From Paraburkholderia caledonica NBRC 102488 (GTDB lineage: Bacteria; Pseudomonadota; Gammaproteobacteria; Burkholderiales; Burkholderiaceae): a DNA stretch of 64,000 nt. The number at the start of each line of letters is the position of its first letter. The first letter of the stretch is position 1. The position numbers were made by a program, and so were the translations under genes. Positions 43,810-52,752 of this stretch are shown here, one piece after another. Below the pieces are notes generated by a model, which was not told where the DNA came from, ran no database searches, and saw only the letters and a program-made list of their open reading frames with translations. Where the stretch lies: assembly GCF_000685095.1 (NCBI RefSeq), contig NZ_BAYE01000005.1:124001-188000 (forward strand), in the 5' to 3' direction.

Positions 43810-44547
43810 ATGAGCCTGGAACTTTACTACTGGGACGGCCTGCAAGGCCGTGGCGAATTTGTGCGGCTGGCGCTGGAAGAAGCCGGCGCGGACTATGTCG
43901 AAGTAGCGCGAGGCAACGCGTCCGAAGGTCTCGGCACCGGCGCGATGATGGCGGTGATGAAAAGCAAGGACGAACCGTACCCGCCGTTCGCGCCGCCGTT
44001 CCTGAAAGACGGCGACCTGGTGATCTCGCAGACCGCGAACATCCTGTTCTATCTCGGCCCGCGCCTGAACCTCGCGCCCTCCGTGGAGAGCCTGCGTTAC
44101 GTGGCAAACGGCTTGCAATTGACGATCGCCGACGTGGTCACGGAAGCGCACGACACGCATCATCCGCTCGCAAGCAACCTCTATTACGAAGATCAGAAAG
44201 ACGCGGCGAAAGTGCGTGCGCACGACTTTATCGACAACCGGATTCCGAAGTTCATGAAGTATTTCGAGCGCGTGCTGAAGCAGAATCCCGCCGGCGATAC
44301 ATTCATGGTGGGCGACTCGCTGACCTACGTCGATCTGTCGATGTTCCAGCTGATTGACGGACTGCTGTATGCATTCCCGCGCGCGTTGAAGCGCTTCGGC
44401 GAGCACTACCCGCGGCTCGCCGCATTGCACGCGGCCGTGAAGGAGCGGCCGAACATCGCCGCGTACCTGCAATCGGAGCGCCGCCTCGCGCATAACGAAG
44501 CGTGCATCTTCAGGCACTATCCCGAGCTCGACAAGGCGGCGGCTTGA
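43810..44547 (+). CDS. Glutathione S-transferase family protein
   Basis: A 245-residue cytosolic GST-fold protein. The N-terminal thioredoxin-like domain (LELYYWDGLQGRGEFVRLALEEAGADYVEV) has the Tyr/Arg of glutathione-binding GSTs; ISQTANILFYLG carries the cis-Pro/Ser-equivalent segment; the helical C-terminal domain has FMVGDSLTYVDLSMFQLIDGL. It conjugates or reduces with glutathione; substrate unknown. ATG 43810 is chosen because the fold starts there. A very strong hairpin follows. Confidence 0.88.
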   Translation: MSLELYYWDGLQGRGEFVRLALEEAGADYVEVARGNASEGLGTGAMMAVMKSKDEPYPPFAPPFLKDGDLVISQTANILFYLGPRLNLAPSVESLRYVANGLQLTIADVVTEAHDTHHPLASNLYYEDQKDAAKVRAHDFIDNRIPKFMKYFERVLKQNPAGDTFMVGDSLTYVDLSMFQLIDGLLYAFPRALKRFGEHYPRLAALHAAVKERPNIAAYLQSERRLAHNEACIFRHYPELDKAAA

Positions 44548-44576
44548 CCCGCGCCGCCATTCCCCGTTCATGCCCG

Positions 44577-44618
44577 GCAGCGCGCCCGCTTCGTCCAGCG
44601 GGCGCGCTGCTGTTGTCG
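44577..44618 (+). terminator. Strong hairpin/terminator after the GST gene
   Basis: A perfect 13-bp stem (44577-44589 with 44598-44610, arms GCAGCGCGCCCGC) and an 8-base loop are followed by TGTTGT. The GC-rich stem fits a terminator although the T-tract is imperfect. Confidence 0.7.
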
Positions 44619-44659
44619 TGTGCGCTTTTCTAACTTTTCATCACGCCCGTACCGCCGAC

Positions 44660-46393
44660 GTGCTCTCATTCCTGCTGAAGCTGCGCACCCGCGCTCATGA
44701 CCTTTTCCGTCTCTCGGACGCCCATACGATGCTGGTCTGGTCCGTGGTCGTCGGCGTCGCGGGCGCCTTTGCGACGATCGCGTTCCGTCAGGGCATCGAG
44801 TTGCTGCAACTGCTGGTGGCCGGCAAGTCCGGCAGCTTCGTGGAAATGGCGCGCAGCCTGCCGTGGACAGTGCGAATCTGGCTGCCGGCGGCCGGCGGGC
44901 TCGTAGCCGGTTTCCTGCTGCTGATCGCGCAGCGTCACGCGGACAAATGCAATCACATCGACTACATGGAGGCGGTGGCGATCGGCGACGGCGTGGTGCC
45001 CGTGAAGCTGAGCCTGTGGCGCAGCCTCTCGTCGCTGTTCACGATCTCGAGCGGCGGTTCGATCGGCCGCGAAGGTCCGATGGTTCAGCTTGCCGCGCTT
45101 GCCGCCTCGCTGATCGGACGCTGGGTTCACTTCGATCCGCCGCGGCTGCGTCTGCTGGTCGCGTGCGGCGCGGCGGCGGGCATTACATCGGCGTATAACG
45201 CGCCGATCGCGGGCGCGTTCTTCGTCACTGAAATCGTGCTCGGCTCGATCGCAATGGAGAGCTTCGGGCCGGTTGTGGTCGCCGCCGTCGTCGCCAATAT
45301 CACGATGCGCGAGTTCGCTGGTTACAAGCCGCCCTACGAAATGCCGGTGTTTCCGCCGGTGGCGGGCATCGAAGTGCTGCTGTTCGTCGCGCTCGGTCTG
45401 CTGTGCGGCGCGGCGGCGCCGCAGTTCTTGCGGCTGCTCGACGGCTCCAAAAGATTGTTCCGCAAGCTGCCGTTGCCGCTGCCCGCGCGCCTCGCGCTTG
45501 GCGGGCTCGTCGTCGGCATTCTGTCGGTCTGGACGCCGGAGGTCTGGGGCAATGGCTACAGCGTCGTCAACTCGGTGCTGCACTCGCCGTGGACGTGGAC
45601 TGCCCTCGTCGTCGTGCTGGTGTTCAAGCTGGTGGCAACGGCGGCCACCGCGGGCTCCGGGGCCGTAGGCGGTGTGTTCACGCCGACGCTTTTCGTCGGC
45701 GCGGTGGTCGGCTCGCTATTCGGCCTCGCCATGCATGCGCTGTGGCCGCACGGCACCTCGGCGCCGTTCGCCTATGCAATGGTCGGCATGGGCGCATTCC
45801 TCGCCGGCGCCACACAAGCGCCGCTCATGGCGATCCTGATGATCTTCGAGATGACGCTCAGCTACCAGGTCGTGCTGCCGCTGATGCTGTCGTGCGTGGT
45901 TGCGTATTTCGTGTCGCGCGCGATCGGCAAGACCTCGATGTACGAAATCACGCTGCGCCGGAATCAGGAAGAATTGGAGCGCACCCGCCTGCGCGCCACG
46001 CAGATGCGCGAGCTGATCCGTCCCGCGCAAACCGTCGTGCCGCCCAATGCGACCGTGCACGACATGACGCGGGTATTTCTCGAATATCCGGTGAAGTATC
46101 TGTATGTGGCGAACGAATCGGGCGCGTTTCTCGGCGTCGTCGCATTGAAGGACATCACCTCCGACCTGCTCGACAAGCGCGACACCTCGACACGCACGGC
46201 CGCCGACTATCTTCAGCCGCATTTCGACGTGCTCACACCGGACATGCCGCTCGGCGTCGCGCTGCAGCACTTCATGGCTTTCCAGGGCGAGCGGCTGCCG
46301 GTTGTCGAAAGCGCCGCGCATCCGCGCCTCGCGGGTGTGGTCTATAAGACGTCGCTGCTCGACGCGTATTTCCGCATGAATCCGACGCGCTGA
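44660..46393 (+). CDS. clcB: ClC-type chloride channel/transporter with CBS domains
   Basis: A 577-residue ClC family protein. Membrane part to about residue 420 with GGSIGREGPMVQ, where the Glu is the gating glutamate, and GSGAVGGVFTPTLFVGA near the second half. A cytoplasmic pair of CBS domains follows (about 445-570), which E. coli ClcB lacks. It moves chloride, probably against protons, in the inner membrane. GTG 44660 is preferred since an ATG at 44570 lies inside the preceding terminator hairpin. The ribosome site is poor, so the start is uncertain. Confidence 0.88.
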   Translation: MLSFLLKLRTRAHDLFRLSDAHTMLVWSVVVGVAGAFATIAFRQGIELLQLLVAGKSGSFVEMARSLPWTVRIWLPAAGGLVAGFLLLIAQRHADKCNHIDYMEAVAIGDGVVPVKLSLWRSLSSLFTISSGGSIGREGPMVQLAALAASLIGRWVHFDPPRLRLLVACGAAAGITSAYNAPIAGAFFVTEIVLGSIAMESFGPVVVAAVVANITMREFAGYKPPYEMPVFPPVAGIEVLLFVALGLLCGAAAPQFLRLLDGSKRLFRKLPLPLPARLALGGLVVGILSVWTPEVWGNGYSVVNSVLHSPWTWTALVVVLVFKLVATAATAGSGAVGGVFTPTLFVGAVVGSLFGLAMHALWPHGTSAPFAYAMVGMGAFLAGATQAPLMAILMIFEMTLSYQVVLPLMLSCVVAYFVSRAIGKTSMYEITLRRNQEELERTRLRATQMRELIRPAQTVVPPNATVHDMTRVFLEYPVKYLYVANESGAFLGVVALKDITSDLLDKRDTSTRTAADYLQPHFDVLTPDMPLGVALQHFMAFQGERLPVVESAAHPRLAGVVYKTSLLDAYFRMNPTR

Positions 46394-46552
46394 CGCCAGT
46401 CGGCGCGGGACCAGGCGCGGGCGCGGCGCGCGGGCCGCGCCATGCAAAGCACGACAAATTCTCTACAATGAGTAGACGCTGCGGTCACGCGCCGCAGCGC
46501 GGTTACGCGAAGACGGGCGCGCCGGGACGCCCGCCATTCGATCGGAGCGAAG

Positions 46553-47890
46553 ATGAGCGAACCGTCCCTCGACGCTGTACGCCGCGACCAGGCGGGCTGG
46601 ATTTTCCTGCATATCGAAGGCGAGCCGTACGATCGCGGCGAACAGCACGGCCAGTTGCTTTCCGCGGAAATTCACAACGCTATCCGAACCGCCCGCTACC
46701 TCGCGAAGTGGGACACAGGGGAAGATTTCGACACGTTCGTCGAAGCCGCCGTCTCCCAGTTCGCCAGCAAGCTCGACACCGAATTCGCCGATGAAATCCA
46801 GGGCATTGCCGACGGCGCAAAGCTGCCGTTCGCCGAAGTGCTCGCCTGGAACGGCTACATGGATCTACTCCAAAGCTGGTGGCCCGCGCACGCGGCCGAG
46901 CAGAAACCGAGCCTCGGGCTCAAACCGTGGCGCGGTCGGCGCGGACATCATTGCAGCGCGTTCATCGCAACGGGCAATGCGACCCGCGACGGCCGCATCG
47001 TCATGGCGCACAATTCCTGGGACCGCTATGCCGCCGGCGACGCGTTCAATGTCGTGTTCGACATCGTGCCGGATCGGGGCAACCGGATTCTGATGCAGGG
47101 GGTGCCAGGCTGCATTTCAAGCCTCACCGATTTCTGGGTGACGGAAGCCGGATTGATGGTGACCGAAACCACCATATCGAACTTCGTGGGCTACAACGCG
47201 GCAGGCGCGCCCGAGTTCTACCGCTCGCGCCGGGCGTCGCAGTACGCGAACAGCATCGGCGAATGGTGCGAGATGTTCTCTATTGCTAACAACGGCGGCT
47301 ACGCGAACAGCTGGCTGCTGGGCGACACGAAGACCGGCGAAATAGCGCGCTACGAACTGGGGCTGCACTATTCCGGCTTTGAAAGTACGAAGAACGGTTT
47401 TTACAGCGGCTACAACACGGCGACCGATCTGAAGATCCGCAATCAGGAATGCATCGGCGAAGGCGAAGACTATACGGACGTGCGCAAGAATGGCGCGCGA
47501 CGTTTGCGCTTCATGCAACTGGAGGAGATGCACCGCGGCAAAATCGACGCGGAACTCGCCAAGGCGATGATCGCCGATCATCACGACGTCTATCTGGATC
47601 GCAGCGACAACCCCTGCTCGCGCACGATCTGCGGGCATCTCGAACTGGATGACGCGCGCTTTGGCGGCTCGGATCACGGGCCTTTCAACCCTTGGGGCGC
47701 GAACGACGGCAAGGTGGTCGACAGCGAGATGGCGCGAGAAATGGCGTTCGCCGCGCGCTGGGGTCACCCGTGCGGGCGGCCGTTCGACGCCCAGGCGTTC
47801 ATGAAACGGCATCCGCAGTGGAACTGGCTGAACGGCTATATGCGGGACCGGCCGTCGTGGCCGTGGACCCGGTTTGAGATTTTGCGCTAG
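46553..47890 (+). CDS. C45 family autoproteolytic acyltransferase/hydrolase
   Basis: A 445-residue Ntn-hydrolase-fold protein. The likely nucleophile is C134 in RRGHHCSAFIATG, where cleavage would expose the Cys; NATRDGRIVMAHNSWDRY follows, as in isopenicillin-N acyltransferase-like and phospholipase B-like proteins. It would hydrolyse or transfer acyl groups on amides; substrate unknown. There is no clear signal peptide. GGAGCGAAG precedes the ATG. It is transcribed alone. Confidence 0.85.
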   Translation: MSEPSLDAVRRDQAGWIFLHIEGEPYDRGEQHGQLLSAEIHNAIRTARYLAKWDTGEDFDTFVEAAVSQFASKLDTEFADEIQGIADGAKLPFAEVLAWNGYMDLLQSWWPAHAAEQKPSLGLKPWRGRRGHHCSAFIATGNATRDGRIVMAHNSWDRYAAGDAFNVVFDIVPDRGNRILMQGVPGCISSLTDFWVTEAGLMVTETTISNFVGYNAAGAPEFYRSRRASQYANSIGEWCEMFSIANNGGYANSWLLGDTKTGEIARYELGLHYSGFESTKNGFYSGYNTATDLKIRNQECIGEGEDYTDVRKNGARRLRFMQLEEMHRGKIDAELAKAMIADHHDVYLDRSDNPCSRTICGHLELDDARFGGSDHGPFNPWGANDGKVVDSEMAREMAFAARWGHPCGRPFDAQAFMKRHPQWNWLNGYMRDRPSWPWTRFEILR

Positions 47891-48138
47891 CTGGGGCGCT
47901 AGTTGCGGCTCGGAGTGGCGCTTGGGACGAATCCGCAATCGGGCTGCCATTCCCGCGCCATTATCGGCGATTTACAATGAGTGGTCGCGAAGCGCGCGTT
48001 GCAGGATTTGCGCGTCGGGCATGACGAAAGCGCGCGGCCTGCACGCCCGGGCCATGCGCGGCTTGCGCCATTCTTTGGTGCGTGGACGGCACAGCACTTG
48101 CTCAACCGTTAGCGCCGCATGAGCTTAGGAGGTCGGGC

Positions 48139-48393
48139 ATGAAAACCTCGACACTGTTGACCATGGTGACGTTGTCCGCTTCGTGTTTTGCCGCGCCGGT
48201 TCATACGGCGCCGGACGGCATGCCCGCGAACGCCCTTGCCGAAACCGCCAACGCCGCACCAGTCGCCCCGCCGGCGCCGGAGGTGGCGATCACGGACGAG
48301 AATCGTCCCCAGGAATGGCAGCATATCGTGTTGCCGAAGTCGCGACATCCCGAACGAGGCTTCGCGGCGCACAGCGAGCGGCTGCAGACCTGA
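48139..48393 (+). CDS. Small secreted protein of unknown function
   Basis: An 84-residue protein with a signal peptide (MKTSTLLTMVTLSASCFA) followed by an Ala/Pro-rich mature part with NRPQEWQHIVLPKSRHPERGFAAHSERLQ. The Cys in ASCFA lies just before the cleavage site but does not make a good lipobox. AGGAGG precedes ATG 48139. No family recognised. Confidence 0.65.
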   Translation: MKTSTLLTMVTLSASCFAAPVHTAPDGMPANALAETANAAPVAPPAPEVAITDENRPQEWQHIVLPKSRHPERGFAAHSERLQT

Positions 48394-48739
48394 GCGCGGC
48401 GTTTGAGCTGTGGCGCCTTTCTAGTTGGTCGTAAGGAAGCGCGAGGAATCGTGGCTGGGCGCCGGCAAGCGGCACCGAGCGGTACCTAGCGGGAGGAAGC
48501 GCGCTAAGCTCGACTAGCGACACGGCCAGTCCTGCTCGACCGGCTCTGACAGCCTCCGAGCGTCCAGAAGAGTTGGAGCGGACTCGAGACGACGCGAAAA
48601 TTTCGGGCTCTCGAGTGGCAAGCAGCGGCAGTTACCCGCCAATCTGGCGACAATACGCATCCTCAGACGCCGATCGAACGCCAACCAGACGACAACCGAC
48701 CGCCACCAATCCACCCCAACCGTACCAACAGGAGCTTGC
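48394..48739. other. Intergenic region without a recognised gene
   Basis: These 346 bases hold the promoter of the DUF2795 gene. Pure stretches without T occur near 48660-48725, but no dyad or gene stands out. Confidence 0.4.
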
Positions 48740-48970
48740 ATGACGACATCGTCCATCCCCGGGGAATCCATCGACTTGCAGATCTCCGACGTGCTCAACG
48801 ACGTCCACTTCCCGGCTAACAAGGACGCTCTGGTCGATGCCGCCCGCGAAGCCGGCGCGAGCAACGAGGTCCTGTCGATGCTCGACGGCCTGCCCGAGCA
48901 GGATTACGCCGACGTCGCGTCGGTCACGAAACTGATCGGCGGCAATTACGGACCAGGTCTGAGCGCGTGA
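48740..48970 (+). CDS. DUF2795 domain protein
   Basis: A 76-residue protein with the short DUF2795 fold: ISDVLNDVHFPANKDALVDAAREAGASNEVLSMLDGLPEQDYADVASVTKLIG. Proteins of this type occur widely as tiny helical modules and have no established function. AGGAG precedes the ATG. Its stop overlaps the start of the AraC gene by 4 bases (GTGA), so the two are co-translated. Confidence 0.85.
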   Translation: MTTSSIPGESIDLQISDVLNDVHFPANKDALVDAAREAGASNEVLSMLDGLPEQDYADVASVTKLIGGNYGPGLSA

Positions 48971-49884
48971 GCGAACACGCAAAGGCGCCCCGGCGCCTCG
49001 CCGCACCGCTGGAACGGCGCGGCGCGGACTGGATCTATCGCTCGCCGCAATCCGGCAGCACGGGCGGCCCGCCCGGCGGCTCGGGACGCGGCGACATACA
49101 TGGCGCAGGCGGTATCGAAAGGATCGAGGCGTTTTTCCACGGCGCCGGCTATGCGATGCACCGCCACGATACCTACGCGATCGGCCGCACGCTGGCCGGC
49201 GTGCAAAGCTTCCGCTATCGCGGCAGCCTGCGCCACAGTTTGCCCGGCGGCACCATGGTGCTGCATCCGGACGAACCGCACGACGGCCAGGCCGGCACCG
49301 GCGAAGGGTTCCGTTACCGCATGGTTTATGTCGACCCGGCTCTCTTTCAGCAGGCGCTCGGCGGCAAGCCCCTGCCCTTCGTGCACGGCGGCTTGTCGAA
49401 CGACCCGCGTCTTTTCGCTGCGACGGAAAACCTGCTGCGCAGCATGGATCGCGCGATGGACCCGTTGGAACAGGACGACGGGCTCTACGAACTGGCCACG
49501 GCGCTCGACGCGGCAGCGGGCACACGGCCCGTGCGCCGCCCGGTGGATTACGCCGCTGCTCGCCGTGCCCGCGAGTATCTGCTGGCGTCGCTCGAACACA
49601 CGGTGACGCTCGGCGAACTCGCGGCGGCCGCAGGACGCGACCGATGGAGCCTGTCGCACGATTTCCGCGCGCTGTTCGGCACGAGCCCGCACCGTTACCT
49701 CACGATGCGGCGTCTCGACCTCGTGCGCCAACTCGCGCTGGCCGGCATGCCACTCGCCGACGCCTCCGCCGCGAGCGGCTTCTCCGACCAGAGTCACATG
49801 ACGCGGCACTTCAAGCGCTCATGGGGCGTGGCGCCCGCACAGTGGCTCAACATGGTCGGGGCTACATCGCCAGCCGCCCGCTAG
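48967..49884 (+). CDS. AraC-family transcriptional regulator with cupin domain
   Basis: A 305-residue regulator. The N-terminal AraC-type cupin (about residues 45-165, YAMHRHDTYAIGRTLAGVQSFRYRG) senses a ligand; the C-terminal double HTH (205-300) has HTVTLGELAAAAGRDRWSLSHDFRALFGTSPHRYLTMRRLDLVRQL. The start codon is GTG 48967, overlapping the DUF2795 stop. The target and ligand are unknown; the downstream cupin gene at 50003 is the nearest on the same strand, after 118 bases. Confidence 0.88.
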   Translation: MSEHAKAPRRLAAPLERRGADWIYRSPQSGSTGGPPGGSGRGDIHGAGGIERIEAFFHGAGYAMHRHDTYAIGRTLAGVQSFRYRGSLRHSLPGGTMVLHPDEPHDGQAGTGEGFRYRMVYVDPALFQQALGGKPLPFVHGGLSNDPRLFAATENLLRSMDRAMDPLEQDDGLYELATALDAAAGTRPVRRPVDYAAARRAREYLLASLEHTVTLGELAAAAGRDRWSLSHDFRALFGTSPHRYLTMRRLDLVRQLALAGMPLADASAASGFSDQSHMTRHFKRSWGVAPAQWLNMVGATSPAAR

Positions 49885-50002
49885 GCGCGAAAATGCCGCG
49901 TGTCGCGCGCGGCTCCCGCCCACAAACGTTCAAGACTCGCCGGCACTTCGCGCAGTACGCTCGTTTCAGAGACGTCAATCATCTTTGGAGAAGGAGCACA
50001 GC

Positions 50003-50392
50003 ATGTCGAATAGTCAGGCAACCCAGCAAACCTACCGCGCGATCAATTTCGCTGACAAGCTCGCGCTGTTCAGCGATCAATGGCAAGCGCGGGTCGTCGC
50101 GGAGATGAACGACTACCAGTTCAAGGTCGTGCGCATCGAGGGCGATTTCGTGTGGCACCAGCATGCGGACACGGACGAAACATTCATCGTGCTGGACGGC
50201 CAGTTGCGCATCGACATGCGCGACGGCTTTGTGATGCTGTCGGCGGGCGAAATGTTCGTCGTGCCCAAAGGCACCGAGCACAAGCCATTCGCCGAACGCG
50301 AGGTCAAGCTGCTGCTGATCGAGCCGCGCGGCGTCAAAAATACCGGCGACGAAACCAACGAACGCACAGCCGCCAACGACCTGTGGATTTGA
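50003..50392 (+). CDS. Cupin-domain protein
   Basis: A 129-residue single-domain cupin. VWHQHADTDETFIVLDGQLRIDMRDG gives the first metal-binding motif (two His and a Glu); EMFVVPKGTEHKPFA gives the second His. A metal enzyme or a sugar/small molecule binding role is possible. GAAGGAG precedes ATG 50003, which beats an ATG 18 bases earlier that lacks a site. It converges on the LysR gene with a 13-base gap. Confidence 0.83.
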   Translation: MSNSQATQQTYRAINFADKLALFSDQWQARVVAEMNDYQFKVVRIEGDFVWHQHADTDETFIVLDGQLRIDMRDGFVMLSAGEMFVVPKGTEHKPFAEREVKLLLIEPRGVKNTGDETNERTAANDLWI

Positions 50393-50405
50393 GCGCGGCT
50401 GGCCG

Positions 50406-51416
50406 CTATGCAGGCAACGGCGCCGACAGCGGCGCATTCGCAGGCGGGCGCGGCCACGGCTGACAGACCGCACCGGCGGTTGGGCGCGCGTGCTTCGCGC
50501 GTCGAGAATCGCGCGCGGGCGCCGTCGCGTCCGACTGGAAATGCTCGACGAGGTGATCGACGAACGTGCGGACCTTCGCGGGCAGGTGCAGGCGGCTTGG
50601 ATAAGCAATCGTGATCTCGATCTCCGGCAGACGGTAATCGCCGAGCAGTTCGACGAGCCGTCCGAACGCAAGGTCGCGCGCGATCAGGTAGCTCGGCAGA
50701 ATAGCCACGCCCATGCCGAGCAGCGCGAATTGCCGCAGCATTTCGCTATTGTTCGCGGCAATCGCGTTCGCGGGCCTCACGCGGACGAGCCCTTCCAGCC
50801 CGCTGAACACACGCTCCTCGCCGCCCTGCTCGGGCGGCCGGCTCAGGCACGGATGACCCAGCAGATCTTCCGGCCGCGTAGGCGTGCCGTGCCGGGTCAG
50901 GTAGGCAGGCGTCGCGCAGACCGTCAGCTGACACGTAGTCAGCCGCCGCGTGACGATACTCGCGCTGCGCGCCGGGCGTCCGGCCAGAATACCCACGTCG
51001 AAGCCTTCTTCGACGAGATCGGCGTGACGGTCGGCAAGCGTCACGTCGGGCATCACCTCGGGATAGCGCGCGGTGTACGACTGGACGGCCGGCGCGAGGC
51101 TCTGCAGCCCGAAGACGACCGGCGCCACGATGCGCAGCGTGCCGACCGGCTCGTGATGACGCGCCACCACCATCTGCTCGACGCCGTCGAGGTCGTCGAG
51201 AATGTGGCGCACGCGCTCCAGGTAAGTCGTGCCCGATTCCGTCAGCGAAAGACGACGAGTGGTGCGATTCAGCAGGCGGGTGCCGAGACGCGCCTCAAGA
51301 TCCGCCACATGGCGGGTGACAACGGCGGTGGAAAGATCCAGCGCGCCCGCCGCGCGAACGAAACTGCCGAGGTCCGCCACCTTGACGAACACGCGCATCG
51401 ACTGCAATTGATTCAT
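50406..51416 (-). CDS. LysR-family transcriptional regulator
   Basis: A 336-residue regulator with HTH in residues 1-60 (MRVFVKVADLGSFVRAAGALDLSTAVVTRHVADLEARLGTRLLNRTTRRLSLTESG) and effector domain to about 295, DmlR/CrgA-like. The last ~40 residues (APARDSRRAKHARPTAGAVCQPWPRPP) are a low-complexity tail longer than usual for the family. AGGAG precedes the ATG. Target unknown. Confidence 0.87.
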   Translation of the reverse strand: MNQLQSMRVFVKVADLGSFVRAAGALDLSTAVVTRHVADLEARLGTRLLNRTTRRLSLTESGTTYLERVRHILDDLDGVEQMVVARHHEPVGTLRIVAPVVFGLQSLAPAVQSYTARYPEVMPDVTLADRHADLVEEGFDVGILAGRPARSASIVTRRLTTCQLTVCATPAYLTRHGTPTRPEDLLGHPCLSRPPEQGGEERVFSGLEGLVRVRPANAIAANNSEMLRQFALLGMGVAILPSYLIARDLAFGRLVELLGDYRLPEIEITIAYPSRLHLPAKVRTFVDHLVEHFQSDATAPARDSRRAKHARPTAGAVCQPWPRPPANAPLSAPLPA

Positions 51417-51949
51417 GGGACGACTCCTGCCTCGAGATGCCGGGCCGGCGCAGCGCTGCCGCCTGTATCACCCCGCGCGGCAAGGCTCGCGCGGATTTGC
51501 CCAACGAATCGATTGTATCGACCCGACCTGTCCCAATCCTGACCTGTACATGACAATCACGTCAGCTTTACCGATGCGCACGCACCACTGTTTCAAGCAT
51601 TATTGCGGTTTTTGGCTAGGTATAAACCCTTAGCCACTGGTAAGATGACGACCGGAAAAAATTCACCGCTATTCGTTCGCCAACTGCCATGCCACATCGT
51701 TTCCAACTTTTCGAAAAAATTGCGTTTTCTCTGGTCTGCTGGTCCGCCGCGGCCTGCTCGGCTTTCATCGCTTATGAGCGCTGCCCCGATATCCAGGTCG
51801 TCCTTCATGCGGGCGAGGAAGTTTTGCGCACCAGCGGGGAATATTCGTTCGTCTGCGCGAGCCCGGTTGCGGATAGCTGCACGCAACTCGCGACCAACTG
51901 ATTGAGCCATCGTCGCGCGGGAGGCGGCCGGACCGGCCGCCTCTTGGCG
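51417..51949. other. Intergenic region, possible small gene
   Basis: These 533 bases hold the LysR promoter near 51420-51480 and a possible small gene at 51689-51901. The block 51590-51720 looks richer in A+T than its surroundings. Nothing else was seen. Confidence 0.4.
51689..51901 (+). CDS. Possible small membrane-anchored or secreted protein
   Basis: A 70-residue reading frame (MPHRFQLFEKIAFSLVCWSAAACSAFIAYERC..) with one hydrophobic segment at about 11-28 and four further Cys/Ser-rich positions. There is no ribosome site, and a longer frame overlaps it (51603-51905), so it is tentative. Confidence 0.3.
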   Translation: MPHRFQLFEKIAFSLVCWSAAACSAFIAYERCPDIQVVLHAGEEVLRTSGEYSFVCASPVADSCTQLATN

Positions 51950-52567
51950 TTATGCGCTGCGGCCGAACACCACGCGCGAAAAGAATCCTGCCAGCACCGC
52001 TTCTGCCATTTCACTCGGCACATTCTGCGGATCGACGGTATAGAAGAACTGCACACCGTCGCACAAGCCCATCAGGCCCATGGCCAGCATCTCTGGCGGC
52101 AATAGCAGCGGCGTGCCGACCCGCGCCGAAAATTCGCGGACATAGGCGGCCAGTTGTTCGAGCTTCTCGTGCAGGAAGGCGTTGAAACGCAGCCTGAAGC
52201 GCCCGTCTCGCGCCGCAAGAAGCTTCGCCTCCACCCACAGCAAAAAGCATTTGTTCTCGCGATGCAGGTTGCTGTAGTAGCGCATCACGCGCTCTTCCAT
52301 CACTTCCCGCGTGGCCGCGTTCTCGAAAATGGCCCGCAAACCCGCCTGCATGGTTTCGTGGTCGCGCCGCAGTAGTTCGAGAAACAACTCATTCTTGCTG
52401 CGGAAATTCGAATAAAACGCGCCGCGCGTATAGCCTGCCGCTCCGGCAATGTCTTCGACACTCGCCGCGACAAAACCCTTCTTCATGAAAATTGCTTGCG
52501 CAGCGTCGAGCAGACGCTGACGTGTCTGGTCTTTGCTTTGCTCGCGTGTCAATCGTTGCCGTTTCAT
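51950..52567 (-). CDS. TetR-family repressor of the adjacent RND pump
   Basis: A 205-residue TetR/AcrR-type repressor. HTH in residues 10-55 (TRQRLLDAAQAIFMKKGFVAASVEDIAGAAGYTRGAFYSNFRSKNELFLEL). The C-terminal helical domain (LLLPPEMLAMGLMGLCDGVQFFYTVDP) would bind an inducer. ATG 52567 is chosen from the HTH position. Divergent from the RND operon with an operator-like palindrome between, the classical arrangement for efflux control. Confidence 0.92.
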   Translation of the reverse strand: MKRQRLTREQSKDQTRQRLLDAAQAIFMKKGFVAASVEDIAGAAGYTRGAFYSNFRSKNELFLELLRRDHETMQAGLRAIFENAATREVMEERVMRYYSNLHRENKCFLLWVEAKLLAARDGRFRLRFNAFLHEKLEQLAAYVREFSARVGTPLLLPPEMLAMGLMGLCDGVQFFYTVDPQNVPSEMAEAVLAGFFSRVVFGRSA

Positions 52568-52615
52568 GGGCAAGAGTCTAGCACCTAAAAGAATTCCAAT
52601 TCGCCTCCCCATTCA

Positions 52616-52644
52616 AATACAGGTGTGTATTAGAATGCGATACA
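52616..52644. promoter_or_regulatory. Operator-like repeats between TetR and RND operon
   Basis: AATACA (52616-52621) and TGTATT (52626-52631) form a perfect dyad around GGTG. TGTAT is repeated inverted as ATACA at 52640-52644, so two overlapping dyads exist. They suit a TetR dimer pair. Confidence 0.65.
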
Positions 52645-52752
52645 TCATTGGAAGTCAGACACGTATGCCAGTTGCATGAATCGGCATGCGCTCTTCGCTG
52701 GCGAGCCGCCGCGGCTTGCCGTGTTCGTTCGCTGTCTCCTGTTGGGGTAATT

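Noticed and set aside
51603..51905. A 100-codon frame overlapping the possible small gene
   Set aside because: No ribosome site or motif; the shorter overlapping frame with a hydrophobic segment is slightly more plausible, and even that is uncertain.
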